Origin: Archilochus colubris
Lineage: Eukaryota > Chordata > Aves > Apodiformes > Trochilidae
DNA: 64,000 nt
NCBI GenBank assembly: GCA_023079485.1
Contig: CM041084.1
Coordinates: 67,055,709-67,119,708 of the forward strand
Reading direction: 5' to 3'
Part shown: positions 51,803 to 64,000 of the stretch, piece by piece
How the letters are laid out: every line of letters begins with the position of its first letter
Numbering within the stretch: the first letter of the stretch is position 1
Made by a program: the position numbers and the translations under genes
The notes under the pieces: model-generated
Database searches by the model: none
Seen by the model: the letters and a program-made list of their open reading frames with translations, nothing else
Told to the model about the DNA's origin: nothing

Positions 51803-52926
51803 GTGAGTTCACCTCTTCAGGTTCTCCCAACCTGCTTTTTGTCATAGGTTGGCTACGCCAGGGCTAAGGCTGTGCTGTGCTTCCTCTTCTTTGCTGTACC
51901 TAACACATCAGCACAAACTGTGGCTAAGGGTACACAAGAGGCTTTCAAACAGTTCCAGGTACCTTTAACCTATGGCTCTCTGGTACAATTCCTGACCAGG
52001 AGAACAACTCTGACAAATATCCTTGAATGTGATGGAATTTTTGGGGGGAAAATGTATGCTGTGGCCTCAGTGCAATCCAGTTGCCAATGCACTGTTTGTT
52101 AATGCCCAAGACATTTTCAGGAGGAGAACAAGAATGTCATGGCTGAGATTCCCACACTGCGTTATGATGCAGTCAAGGTAGCAGTCTTGACAAGAGTTCT
52201 TGGGGTCAGGATTGAGCAAGGCAAAAGCTAGATAAATTTTATATCCCAATACCATTATTTTAATTCTACTGGCCACTGACTAGACTTCTGATACCCAAAC
52301 AGGCACTGGGGTTTGCCTTCATACTTGAAGGAGGAAAAAAAACTGAGGAAAATTGGTGTTGTTGGGTTTTTTTTCCTTTAAGGAAAGAAACATTCTTCTG
52401 GAAGTTCTCTCAGGCACAGTTCCAAAATATACTGCTTCTATGTTCTTATATCATACCTGTGTCCAACAATTCATGATGCTCCCAAATTCTCCAGGTACAA
52501 GTTGCTCACACATCAGTACCAGAATCAATGTAGAAAAGCTGTTCTGAAGTACCATGGCTTCTGTGAGGCTGTGACTCCAGCCCAGGTGCCCCAGAAGCAA
52601 TGATGGCTTCAGCAGCCTCCACACACTTCTCCTTTTTTCCTAACCTCTTTGGCTAGAGTCACACTCAACCACGGGAGGCTAAACCAGATGTTTCAAGCTA
52701 AGTTACTTAGGTAGTACTACAGATTTACGTAGGACAAGGCAAACATCAGCAGTGAGCCAGGCTAGGCAAAGACTGGTGTTGTCTATGAAGAAAAAAGAAA
52801 AGCCTTGAAAACAAACACTAATTTTAAACTGTCTTAAGTCAGTTTTTATCATCTCTCAGGCCTTCTTGCTTCCTAGAAATTTATCATTTTCCTTTTTTTT
52901 ATTTGTCTTTTCTCCCCCCCCCCCCC

Positions 52927-53850
52927 GTTATGATTTGTTCTAAACTGAATGGTAACTTTCATAGGCATCAAAGGATATTTACTGACCTATACCGAAATGA
53001 ACTGGACAGTGTGCTCCTGAAGAAGCAGCATCCCTGTTGTCCCATATATAGACAAAATTGTGTACAATATTTATGACTGAAAACATGATTTGTTAATAGT
53101 ATATAGTTACTTGTAATATAGAGGTAGGGCAATTGCACAGTGACAGTGTTTATGAATTTGTCTGAACTAAGGACTTTTTCCAGTCAAGGACAGGAACTGA
53201 CATGGCCATCACCTTATTCACATCTTCATATGCAGACTGTAGAAAATGGAACAACCTGACTGATAGGAACAGGAAAAATGAAGCCAGTAGAATTTTTTTG
53301 CAAACTGAATTGCCTGCACCTGCAACTGATTTGATTCTAAATCTCTCTAGGCCCAGTCTCTCATGGTAAGGTTTTTTTCCAGCTGCAATAGAAGCGATCC
53401 ATACCTAAATGCTGATTAAAGATGCCAGGAAAGAGTTATATAAATCTGAGTCAAATGCCAAAAGGGTTAACGCTACAGAACTGTAGGCATGGTGTCTTTC
53501 CTTGTTCCTTCCAATAAATTCAAACTCAGTTAAGGAATTCTCCACTTTGCAGAGCATTGTAGCGAAGATGACCTGAGATGGCAAAGAAACATTTACCCAA
53601 TGTTGTTTTAGAACACTTACAAAGTAACTAAGATATTTCTGTATTCTTCCCCCATCCTTCTCTAAGGGAAAACTTTTTATCTTTCACAACTTTGTAATTT
53701 TAACTTTCCATTTGAAGGAAGCAGGTAAGAGTTTCCCGAAGTTTAACAAAATAAAAAACACTCCAGTCAAAATTTTTTTCCTGCAACTCTTACTTGAGCA
53801 TCAGGACTGCAATATCTTTGAAAAAGACAACTATATGAGAGAACCACATT
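52927..53850. other. Intergenic with possible terminal exon start
   Basis: After a 13-base C run (52914-52926) a TTTCATAG acceptor at 52964 would join block B in phase 0 and reach a stop after six codons. A different frame stays open longer (FTDLYRNELDSVLLKKQHPC). Weak evidence either way. Confidence 0.2.
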
Positions 53851-53874
53851 TAAAATGTGTTAAGAAATATTAGT

Positions 53875-53880
53875 TTTATT
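53875..53880 (-). terminator. CDYL: Candidate CDYL poly(A) signal
   Basis: AATAAA on the minus strand, with a second copy 29 bp upstream (53909-53904). Confidence 0.5.
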
Positions 53881-55305
53881 TAACCAGTTTTCACAGCTGA
53901 ATATTTATTCTATAAAAACTTTACAGATTGTACAGTTTATATATAGTTCAAACTACTAGAACAAAAAAGTAGGTCCCACAGATGCAAAAATACTGTACCA
54001 ATCCAAGGTAAAGGCAGATTTACACACTGTACAGCTCTCCACTGGGAAGGGGAGGTGGGTCAGTTCCAAGTAAAAACTTCAAAACTGTACAAAAATAAGG
54101 TTTGATTTTCTTTTTCATTCTTCATAATACATTCAATAAGATTGCAAGCACAGATACCCAAGTAATAATAGATATCTGCAGTCAGGAATCAATAACCACT
54201 CCTGAAAGGAATGCAAAATAGGTCTATTTACACAGGGCACTCTTTTACACCATACTGTATATAGTGTATATTTAAAATAATAAAAAAGCATAGACAAAGA
54301 ACATTAAACATCTAATATAAGGTAGTTTTTTTTTTTTAAAAAGAAGACTTTTTTTGTTTTTTTTTAATAGTGTGCCAAAAGATTTTTAACTTATTAAATA
54401 ATATATTCTAAGTGAACCTAAAATTTATGAACATAAAATGCATTTTTGGTGTAATACAACATCAATTAAACCAGCAAATAGGAATAAGAACCAAAAACAA
54501 AACCCAAACTGTATATAAAGTAGTATTCTCACCCAGCAACAGAAGCACTTATGTAGTTATTAAAAAAAACCGTAAAAACAAAAAAAAAATCCAAACAAAA
54601 ACCCCCCAAACAAAACAAAACAAAAGAACAACAAACAAACAAAAAAAAAACAAGCCCAGAGACACTATTTTAAACCCCACTAAAACTAACTTATAACTTA
54701 GGATATTCATACATAAGATATTCAGTGATTCACTAATACTGCAAAACAAGCTGTTTTTTGTTTTTTTTTCTCTCTTCCCCCTTCCATCTCCCTCCCACTT
54801 CCCCTCATTCCCCTTCCCCAAGAGACAGTGGTTTCTTCATAATATCTGGGTAAGAATTAAACATATTCCTGCCTGCTTCCTCCCACCCATCTATACCTCC
54901 CCCCCAAAAATGGCCAGAGTGTTTTCTTACCATTAATCCTGAGCACACTCTCCTTCTGGGGGTATGTGTGATTTAATCTGAATTGGGTTTAAATACCCCA
55001 AAACATTTAGAATGTTCCATTGCTTGAGGTATTTCAACCTTCATCTGAGGCAGTGCCTCATGTCTTAGCTGACTTGTTGGGCAGTGAAAGTAAGGGCTGG
55101 CTAATACCCGTTTCAATTCTGTATTCTAATGAAAAAGAAAAGCATTATTCCAGACTTCCCTGCCACACAGAAAATAATGCAACACCAGTCACTTTTTAAT
55201 CCATTCTCTATTTGATACAGTACTAGCCAAAGATAGCAAAAACTAGAGACTTTTAAAAGAGATGTTTGGTAGTGCACTCTATCTTCTTTTTTTTTTTTTT
55301 TTCAG

Positions 55306-55428
55306 CTGTGTGTGTGTGTCTACATACACACTCACCCACACATTACATTATATATATTTATATATATATATAAAAGACATATATATGCACACACATACAC
55401 TTGTGTGTGTGTATATATATCTATATGT
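55306..55428. repeat. (TG)n/(TA)n/(CA)n compound microsatellite
   Basis: TGTGTG, ACACAC, TATATA and TGTGTG blocks in sequence. Complementary TG and CA blocks could fold into a hairpin in the CDYL transcript. Confidence 0.9.
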
Positions 55429-55629
55429 AACATTTAGGGAGAAAGGAGTTTTGTTCAAATTTAAGTGATACAGTACTTTTAAACCCCTTAACAATAAAAG
55501 GGGGGAGGGGGAGGATCCAGTCCTGTTCCCAAGCTGAGCAAGGGGTGAGTTTATATAGATTTTTAAAAAATGGGCATAACTTTTCTGCCCTGATGTCCAA
55601 GAAATACAATTCCAGTGTCAATGGGCATC

Positions 55630-55788
55630 TCAGAACTCATCGATTTTCTTCTGCAGGTATTTTAACATCGAGTCCATCCCTTGTGCTGAGCCCCAGATTT
55701 TCTTCAAAACTTCACACTCCTTTTCATTTGCCTGTTCCAAGTCCACCTTCATGATATTGCGTACTAAAGCTTTGGATTCTTCAAGTAC
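55630..55788 (-). CDS. CDYL: CDYL last coding exon
   Basis: 53 codons including the TGA stop (55632-55630), from [20 protein letters not shown] to KKIDEF. Acceptor TTTTTGGCCTAG, phase 0. Confidence 0.95.
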   Translation of the reverse strand, partial: VLEESKALVRNIMKVDLEQANEKECEVLKKIWGSAQGMDSMLKYLQKKIDEF

Positions 55789-58700
55789 CTAGGCCAAAAA
55801 AAAAAAAAAACCCAAAATAAAAAAAAAGGGCCATAAGGGAGCTGAGTCAGTATTACATGAGAACATGAGCCCTTACAGGTTTATATGGATGAATCCTGAA
55901 GCTGACTCTGCACTTAAGCTCTTCAATTCCTGGATATACTATGACCCTAAGAAACATTTCGCAGAGAGGTTTTTCTGACACAGAATTTCCTTTACCCTAT
56001 AGCAGCACAGCTTACAAGTTCACAAAAGAGTGAAAATAATGAAAATGCTAACAATAAATAAACATATATGGTTTTACACTGATAACTAGTGAAAGCTCCA
56101 TTTTGGTGAAGGCTGGTCGATCATAATACTGTTATCCAGCACTGCTCTAATACCTAGGCAGACCTTGAATCTCTGGGGAATTTAAAGCAGGCTGAAAAAT
56201 CTCATTTGCTGTTCCATTTAGAAAACTTTTAATCTGGTTAAAAATCCAAAATTTTTGTTGCACAGAACAGTTAATTTGTACTGCCTCTCTTCTTGTAAGG
56301 AAGCATTGGTAGTTTTAGCTAACTTCTGGAACTGCCATTAGTGCACGAAGCCTTACTTGTAAAAACTTGTAACATCATTGACCTTGGTATTATAAATTAC
56401 AACCCGAGGCAGAAAATTCTGACTCAGGATAACTCAAGATTTCTGTGTTTCTTCTGTGCAGTTCTTAGTGTAATTGTTTACACTATCATTACATTGTTGT
56501 CCCCAACACAGGAAGGACATGGAGCTGTTGGAGCCAGTCCAGAGAAGGGCCATAAAGATGATCAGAGGGCTGGAGCTCCTCCCCCATGAAGACAGACTGA
56601 GAGAGTTGGGGTTGTTCAGCCTGGAGAAGGCTCCAGGGAGACCTTACAGCAGCCTCCCAGTACCTGAAGGGGCCCACAGGAAAGCTTGGGATGAACCTTT
56701 TCATAAGGGCACATAGCAACAAGAAAACAGGTAATGGTTTTAAGCTGGAAGAAGGGAGACTGAGGTTAGACATGAGGGAGAAATTTCTTAGTGTGAGGGT
56801 GATGGGACATTGGCCCAAGTTGTCCAAGGAAGCTGTGGCTGCCCCCTGTAGTGTTCAAGGCCAGGCTGGATGGGGCTTGGAGCCAACTGGTTGTAGTGGG
56901 AGGTGTCCCTGCCCATGGCAAGGAGGTTGGAACTAGACCTTAAGGTCCGTTCCAACCATTCCGTTCTAGGATTAGAATAATTTGGACTTATACAACTATG
57001 TTAAAACCACAATATATTGTAAAAAATCCAATGGTGCTTTAATGTCCCTAGTCACACTGTATGCTTTATGATAAAGTCCAAACTTTTACAAAAAATCCCC
57101 AGAAACAAAAATATACATAAGAATGTGTTAAAGACATTGGTATACTAAGATGCAGTCCTTGTTTAATGAAAAGAGTAATTTTTTAGAAGGACAGAGTGAT
57201 GTGGTCTGGTAATACTTAGATTAATTCTTACTATTAGCCTATTAATAATAATGCATGATAAGAAAATAAAGGAAACTTACAACTGAATTACATGTGACAA
57301 GTTCCTTAATTCGAACCATTACTTCTTGTGTGAATGTTCCTGGCCAAAACACTTGAGAGACGAGTCCTTTGGCACAAGCTTCCTGCGCAGTCAACTTCCT
57401 TCCACTGAACAACATTTCATTGGCCTGGAGGGATAAAAAGTTACTTCGGGTATGAAATGTAATGAGACAAAACTCATTAAAGGAAAAATGTTCAAAACAA
57501 ATAAGGAAAATGCCTGAACTATTCGAAATTCTTTTCTGATAGCTCTTCCAACTGTTAATTAATAAAGAAAAAGACTTGCCTACAGATAGGTGGTCGGTGT
57601 TGTTGGCTAATACTACGATTAAGGGTTAAATGTGAGAATGTCTTTTCTCATTCCCATTCAGGACTGCTCATTAGTTCTAGCTTCCTTGCAGTGTTGCTGA
57701 CTTGATTAACTGTATGTGTGGTAATAGATTTTAAAGCCTGGCAGATCTGTAAAACAGCAATGAATACATCAGCTTGCTCCTTATGGTAACATTAACTGCA
57801 GCAACAAAATCTTTGCTAAAAATCGATGTTATCTGTAAATTATATAGAAAACCCAGTTTTGGTAGCAGATCTCCTGGGACCTGCTGTGATTAGTAAAAAA
57901 GAACAGTAAAGAATTTTGTGACTAAAATGCTCTTTCGTACTGAAGATGTTTGAAACCTTACTATATGGTTTATTTTCAGCACTTCTCACAAGTCTTCAGC
58001 AATATTTCATTTACGATGCAACAATTAATTAAAATAGCTCAATCTTCTTACAACTTGACCTCCAAAACCCACTGGAGTGACCAGGATATATTACAATTTC
58101 TGATCAAATAAGCATAAAACAAACTGTCCCGTTTTATTCAGGAGTTCAATATTTAACTGATAAACCCCTTCAAAAGCTGACTTAGCAGTCTTACTAAACA
58201 AACTAAAAGTATTAAAAGAGCTTGTACATTGTTCAATGGTACAAAATAGAATACTATATTCTATGCAATAACGTGGTCTCTAGTTTTTAAAATACTTCTC
58301 TATTTGTAATTATCACATGCTTCACTATTTATCAGAATCTCAAATTTCAACCTACTACTGCTTACACTTAAGTTTTAGTGAAGTTTCTTGTACAGTTAAA
58401 CTTATTGTTTGCAGCAACATCTGCACAGAAATAGCCAGAGGAGATTAAAAACTCAGTAACTGTCAATTTAAAAACAAAACAAAACAGTTTTACTGTTTCT
58501 TAATGACCAATTTACATTGAAAACATGACAAAGCCATTACCGGACTCTTAAAATATTACAAATAAAGCTGTTATAAAACAACCAAACCTAAGAGCCGTAG
58601 CATTTCTGAGAACAAAATTCTGCATTTTAAAATATTTTCTAATATTGGAATTTTTGGTTATTACTACAGCATCTTTCAGTTAGGGATCTCAGGTTATGTA

Positions 58701-61700
58701 GTTTCTGTGGGTAATGTTCCTAGTATTGCCATTTTGACATGTGAAGAAAATTTCAAAGTGAGAGTTCTATTACTTGCCCCTTTTGTAATGAAATATCACA
58801 GAATCACAGACTGCCAGGGGATGGAAGATCTTTGAGTCCAACCCCCCTGCCTGAGCAGGACCAGAAGTATGGCAGGTGGCTCAGCCATGCATCCAGATGG
58901 GTCTTGAAAGTCTCCAGAGGAGACTCCACAGCCTCTCTGGGAAGCCTGATAGGAAGTCTGGCTTCCCCTGGCATTTTGGTTGCTGCCTCCCAGTCCATTT
59001 GGCATGTAAAAAGAGAGATGTTGTCTAGGATCTTTTAATATAAATTTTATCATCAGCACATCTCTTGTAAGCCAATATGGAAAGTTGTGGTTCATATGTA
59101 TCAGTTTATAAAAACAAAAAATAACCTCTAACCTAAGGGTACAAAATATATACTGCTATAGGTCTACCTTCTGTGAAAGCATAATCAAATATACAAAGTT
59201 CATTAACTAACACAACTGATTACCTTCTAATTTTCCAGATTATGTGTGAATAATACTAACACTAGCCAAGAATCACTGATATATGCAAGTCTATCTAAAA
59301 CAAGGAATCATTTTCGTAAGGACATACAGGAAAAAATTCTTTCAGAATAATTTTAAAAGATGCTTTACTTAATATTTGTGTCAAAGATTGAAACATTAAC
59401 TCAATCTAACAGGGAGTTAGGAAAGTCAGAAATTTGAGTCACCTGTGTTTAGGTCTACATACCCTTTCCGTGTATCTTTGTTAACAAGGATAAAAATGAA
59501 TACTAGAAAACCTCAATGATTTTTTTTTCTAAAATTCAGTAGCAGCTGCTGAGCTCTCCTGAATGGGAAAAACCACAACTGATACCGGTGTGGTTATCTT
59601 ATTCCTGCCATCTGTAACACAGCACTGGCAGAAAACCTCACATGGAATGGGTGCTCCCATTAGTGTTCTCAGCTGACAGGTTTTGAAAGGAAATGTTTTG
59701 CTCTGGCATCTTCACTTTTGATCTATGCACAACTTGTGCCAGACACCCGCTGCTAAACAAGTGTAATCATACAATCACGCCTTGCATCTGCTATGAAAAT
59801 TAACACACTTTGTGGTTACTTTCCAAGAAATACAACATTAGAAATGAAGACTATAAAATATTTAATTAATATAAGATTCTTAGTAACAACCTTCACTTTC
59901 TACTCGGTCTGTCTCCTGGCACAGAAGGACTTCACTGGGTCATCCTCTGGGTTTTCTTTCGCCCAGAGGCAGATGGGCTCTGTCACACCCCAGACCGCAG
60001 CCCTTACATGGACTACAGGCTCTGTGGAAATGTTTCTGTCTCACGACTGACAGAAAAGCATAAGGAACACTGAGACCGTGCTAGACACCAACAGGGAAGC
60101 ACAGTGTGGGAAGCTGCGTCGTGTGGCTCCTGTTTTATATCCAGGTCCAGAAAACCAAGCCAAGAACTCCACAGCAGCCACACAATAGCACATCATGTCA
60201 AACAGACCTCGTGTTCGTGTCTGTTACAGCTGGTTTGCAAAATTTAAAGCAATGTTTAAGAATCTAAGATTCCTCATATTCACAACATGGTATCAGTTTT
60301 GAATCCTAAGGCCCGGGTGTCAGACTTCCTGAAACAAATTACCTCTGCTGAACATTTTCTATGAAAGCAGAAAAAACCCCCCTCCGTGACAAACCTGCTC
60401 AGCAGCCCAGACCGACACAGGAGGGAAGGCATTTCCACCAGTCTTGCAATGGAAGATTTTTACATAAATGCTTGTGTCAAAAAGAACACACTGAGTCTGA
60501 CTTACAGGAGTCAAGGCTGGGACTAATGCTGCTGAATGAATAAATTTGTAGCACATTTTATGATGCCTACAGAGGCCTTAATTCTTTCTTTCGTAGGATA
60601 TTTTTTCCCCTTAATGTTTGTCATAACACTCATGCCATCTATTCTTTCTGCTGACTTCTCTCTCCCTTTTACAAATAGAAAGCATGCTAACTTCAGAAAA
60701 AAAATCAGTATGAATTCTGAATACTTTTCATGACATTTGCTGAATAAAGTCCAACTTTGTCCTGCCTGTACATCCTGTGCAGCACTAAAATTGCTATACT
60801 GCAGAGGGCTAAGGGATTTATTTTCTTTTTTTCCCCACTAAATGTTATGGAATTTTTATCACTGGAAGCTTTAAATTTAAAACTCTATATATAAAAATGA
60901 AAGCACTCACAAACACACATGAAAGAGTATACTAGGGAAGAGCTTCTTGAGGGTTTTTTTTTTTTTGTACAACTTCTAAAGAAAAAAAAAGTAACAACCA
61001 CAAGTCTCTAAAGGATGGGGATGGATGGGATGAATGGATGGATGGATGGATGGATGGCCAAATAAAAGGGGAAAGGAACAATCAGTAGTTTGAAACACCC
61101 TAAGATATTAAAGATACTCTTGTCTAACTGTTAATCTATTTTAGTTACCTTTTCTGCTCTAACAACTAAATCCATACATAACAAAATCAGTCATTAGATC
61201 TGTTAAAACTGATGCTTTTAACACGTTCATCTCCCTATGTTTAGATCAATAAATGCCTACAGGGAAAACCTGGCTTTTATAATAAGCAGTAATTTAGGAA
61301 AAACAGGTGTAGCTACAAGAGCTTGTTTCATGCTGTCACTGTTCAAATGGGATTGGGACACAGGTTTAACAGTTACTAAAGCGTAAAAAATAGTAAGCAA
61401 CATGAAAGGTAAGAGATTTTTAGAGAGCTTTTTGTTACATTTGATTCTTTGATTTAATTGGAAATCAAGAAGAGGGATACCAAGTTATTGGCTTATGTAT
61501 GTTTTTATCAGCAATGCAAAGTATTACCATTTTTTTCATTCCTACAATGCCACAAAGTGTAAAATGGAAAAAAAAAAAAGCCAACCTTCACAGAGGAGAT
61601 TTGGGCTGAGTATTTCTTGCATAACAAAGCAGGGTAGTTTGACCTAACTTCTTAAGAAGGAGTGCATGGAAGCTGAATTACCTATTTTGCATACCAGCAT

Positions 61701-62313
61701 GAGACTGCCAACAGCAGGTGACACAGTGCTCTGCTATGCACACTCTGACACTGAATGCAGATCAAGATCAGCCCTTTCTCTGCTAAGCTCTGAATGCCAG
61801 ACACCGGTGGCAGGGAAGGTGTCCCCTCATATGCAGGACTTAACCCTTCTGCCACCCTCGGCTCTCAGGGTGCCCCTGATTTGGGATTAGGCCCTGTGCT
61901 TGCTTTCTGTTCTGTGCATGCAGGTGAAGACTGGGTTTCAATAGCATGGAGCACACCATACTGGTTTCTCATGAAAGGCTTTCATGAGTGAAATAAAAAA
62001 AAATAGACAACACAGCAAAGGTACAAAGTCTTCAAATCACTCTGGGTAAATTATCACAGCTGCATGGTGAAGCTGTCAGCCCCTATGCTGCAAGCTACTT
62101 ACAGAAGCCAGGCCCATTATCCGAGGGAATGTGAGGGATGAGCATCCATCTGGACTTTGTCCAAAAGTAGTGTATGGTGTCTGAAACCAAGCCTTCTCAT
62201 TAGCCCAAACCACGTCACACAGAGGCAATATAGATGCTCCGAGTCCAATGGCTGGGCCATTTACTGCTACAATGATGGGCTTCTTAAACTGAATAAAAGT
62301 ATTCACAAAATTC
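55630..62313 (-). CDS. CDYL: Chromodomain Y-like protein, C-terminal crotonase-like domain (3' partial, last three exons)
   Basis: Coding exons in transcript order: 62313-62103, 57424-57281, 55788-55630. They encode the last 170 residues plus one base of a split codon. The visible part is the second half of the enoyl-CoA hydratase/isomerase fold: [12 protein letters not shown], then [56 protein letters not shown] and the C-terminal [15 protein letters not shown] is a nuclear corepressor that binds methylated H3 through an N-terminal chromodomain; its crotonase-like domain binds CoA and corepressors and has been reported to hydrate crotonyl-CoA. All introns are GT-AG and phases agree. The chromodomain and first half of the fold lie beyond 64000. 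CDYL2 is similar, but the neighbours RPP40 and PPP1R3G identify CDYL. Confidence 0.95.
55789..57280 (-). other. CDYL: CDYL last intron
   Basis: 1.5 kb containing one sense-strand CR1. A poly-A tract lies at 55796-55811. Nothing else recognised. Confidence 0.7.
56508..56973 (+). mobile_element. CR1 LINE, 5'-truncated, in CDYL last intron
   Basis: Encodes [20 protein letters not shown] and [16 protein letters not shown], then CR1 3'UTR ending TCCAACCATTCCGTTCTAGG. The lineage differs from the copies at 13.8, 24 and 33 kb ([18 protein letters not shown] instead of [18 protein letters not shown]). It is antisense to CDYL. Confidence 0.92.
57281..57424 (-). CDS. CDYL: CDYL penultimate exon
   Basis: 48 codons, [20 protein letters not shown] to KELVTCNSV. 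Donor GTAAGT, acceptor TATCCCTCCAG, phase 0 at both ends. Confidence 0.96.
58795..59037 (-). mobile_element. CR1 LINE 3' fragment in CDYL intron
   Basis: The plus strand begins ATCACAGAATCACAGACTGC and carries the CR1 blocks AGTCCAACCCCCCTGCCTGA and CAGAGGAGACTCCACAGCCT. Same strand as CDYL. Confidence 0.88.
61013..61057. repeat. (GGAT)n microsatellite
   Basis: About eleven ATGG/GGAT units with two interruptions near the start. Confidence 0.92.
62103..62313 (-). CDS. CDYL: CDYL antepenultimate exon
   Basis: One base of a split codon plus 70 codons, [12 protein letters not shown] to PRIMGLAS. Acceptor TTTCTCTTCAG, donor GTAAGT. It carries the GPAIGLGAS loop that contributes to the CoA/oxyanion pocket in crotonases. 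Confidence 0.96.
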
Positions 62314-64000
62314 CTGAAGAGAAACAGAAACACGCACTCACTACATATAGAGAGAGCAAAATACACCAGCCCTTGAAAATTCAGTAATTATTGATCTCCA
62401 TGGGAACATCTCTTTAAAAACTACTTCTCTCAGTGCAACAAAGCACAGTAATTGGGCAGGTGTGGATTTAATGACCCTGCTACAAGCACCCATTAATATG
62501 GCACTTGGGGTGCGTCCACCTGTTTCACAGCCTGTTCTTAGGTGAGGCTGTAGCCATACCTCACCTCTGGGCACTAAAAATGTGGTCACAGCTCTGCTTG
62601 GTCTTCACTGTGTTTATGTATGACATTGGTACAAGGTATCTATAGTTTTAGGTGAAGGTGTAAGGTATACAGGTATAAGTGAAGATGGGCAAAGCATTAA
62701 TGAATTTCCTTAAGAAGCATTTCAGGACTTCTGGGAGATAGCTTTTCTCAATTAACAGATCTGAACAAGCTATAAATCATGAACAAGCTATAAATAATAG
62801 AGCTCCATTTATGGCATACCACACACCTCTAAACCTCCCCTGCTCGTGTTCCCCTCTTGTTTGGTCATAATGCTCTATAGGTGCTACACTGTTAAGTTAC
62901 AAATGCATATTCTCCATCCTCATTATCCATATAAACAGAGGATTCATTCCAGTATCCACAAAGCAGTTGCTTACATGGCTCTCTGTTCTCAAACAGTAAA
63001 TGGCTTCAAGTGCTCCTTAGTTTTGAAGAAGAGTGTGTGTACAAACACCTCAGATGAACTAGAGAATTCTAACACCTCAAAGCAGAGGTGCAGACATTTT
63101 TAATTTAATGCCTACCATATATAATGAAGTTGTCCACATTTACTTCAAGTAGATCACAGTTCACATTAGAATACAATACACAATCTGTGGCCACCTGTAA
63201 AGCATGGCTTTGCTTTGAATAGCAGATGATTTGTCACTTCAGTATTAGATGCTGAAATGCGGGATTTTCGTAAAAAAAAAAAATTAAAAAGGGGGATTGT
63301 GGTGGTAATTTTAAAAGTTTGCTCTCTATCTGCATGACATGGGTCTACTGGACCCATCTTATGCAAACTGTCATACAAACATCCCATCCAGAGACTTAGG
63401 TTAATTTTAATCATGTCTGTCTGAATATTCCAGTGAGGACCATCTCTAGAACATATATATATATGTAAATCATTATTATATATTATATATAAGATATATA
63501 TTTGAAGGGGTGAGTTGGAATTTCAGTTACTTTCATCCATTTTATTAACAACATGTAAGAGGTGACAAATCAGGCTTCTGGAGGGGCCTGAATTAAACTA
63601 GTGACAGGAACTCTGTGTAAAAAGCCTCCAGCCACATCTGGAGTCACAGCATGAGAAAGTTTTACATGGAATGACTGAAAATTTTGCTTAGAAAAAGCTA
63701 ACTAATATCATCTCTGTGAGCAAACTGTGCCTCCGGTGGAACAGGCTGTACATGTTACAAAGCCTTTTCTAGAGGGATGAATATTGAAAACGACAGCAGA
63801 ACATTGGTCTCTGAAGGAATACAGATACTCTGAAGGAACATGAGAGCCAATCCAAGAGGCCAGGCCTTCAAAACCAGTGTTCAAATTGATAATCTACTTC
63901 TTTGTACTGTTAAAGCATCTCTAAGATTCACACTTTTTTCTACATATACACCTCTAGTTTGTAGGAGTTCAGAGCTTTTAATTTTAACTATGTTTGGCAC
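62314..64000 (-). other. CDYL: CDYL intron continuing past the window
   Basis: No further CDYL exon found. An AT-rich microsatellite lies at 63452-63503. The exon encoding the first half of the crotonase domain must lie to the right of the window. Confidence 0.6.
63452..63503. repeat. (TA)n AT-rich microsatellite
   Basis: ATATAT blocks interrupted by GTAAATCATTAT and AAG. Confidence 0.85.

Larger units (their letters stand above)
53860..55629 (-). other. CDYL: Probable CDYL 3'UTR
   Basis: Follows the CDYL stop codon on the minus strand. AATAAA hexamers lie at 53909-53904 and 53880-53875. The sequence is AT-rich with long T and A runs, and a TG/TA microsatellite lies at 55306-55428. The extent is inferred from the hexamers. 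Confidence 0.55.
57425..62102 (-). other. CDYL: CDYL intron between the crotonase exons
   Basis: 4.7 kb of AT-rich sequence with a CR1 fragment at 58.8 kb and an ATGG microsatellite at 61.0 kb. No other gene seen. Confidence 0.7.

Overview
The window is vertebrate nuclear DNA, most likely from a bird. The genes are split by GT-AG introns, sit under GC-rich CpG islands, and are separated by AT-rich intergenic DNA. That DNA carries at least eight CR1 LINE fragments (typical 3' ends ending in repeated TATGATTCTA-type octamers) and ERVL-like solo LTRs of the kind found in birds. I cannot name the species.

Three protein genes are visible. (1) PPP1R3G, a single-exon gene on the minus strand (1465-2346), encodes a glycogen-targeting subunit of protein phosphatase 1. 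(2) RPP40, on the plus strand, has eight exons between 20050 and 34760. All exon phases agree and the product is 364 residues, essentially the human length. It is the p40 subunit of RNase P/MRP. (3) The 3' half of the crotonase-like domain of CDYL lies on the minus strand in three exons between 55630 and 62313; its chromodomain and earlier exons lie beyond the right edge. This order and orientation is the mirror image of human 6p25.1 (CDYL, RPP40, PPP1R3G, LYRM4), so the synteny block is conserved. The three genes have unrelated jobs (glycogen metabolism, tRNA processing, chromatin repression) and do not form a functional unit.

Layout: 1-2.9 kb PPP1R3G with its probable 3'UTR and CpG island; 2.9-18.2 kb intergenic, with an unusual foldback DNA element at 7.46-7.69 kb, a 0.5-kb GGAA microsatellite at 12.3-12.8 kb and a CR1 at 13.8 kb; 18.2-19.75 kb two CR1 pieces followed by an antisense LTR that abuts the RPP40 promoter; 19.75-35.2 kb RPP40, with two solo LTRs and two CR1 copies in its introns; 35.2-53.9 kb the tail-to-tail interval between RPP40 and CDYL, with CR1 fragments, a fossil reading frame and a few exon-like blocks that may belong to an undescribed transcript; 53.9-64 kb the CDYL 3' part.

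The most interesting signals are the 229-bp foldback element with a perfect 6-bp target duplication, an 88-bp direct duplication that exactly brackets a CR1 in RPP40 intron 3, the LTR and telomere-like motif packed into the RPP40 promoter region, and the exon-like series at 50.9-53.0 kb. Nothing here has been checked against a database.
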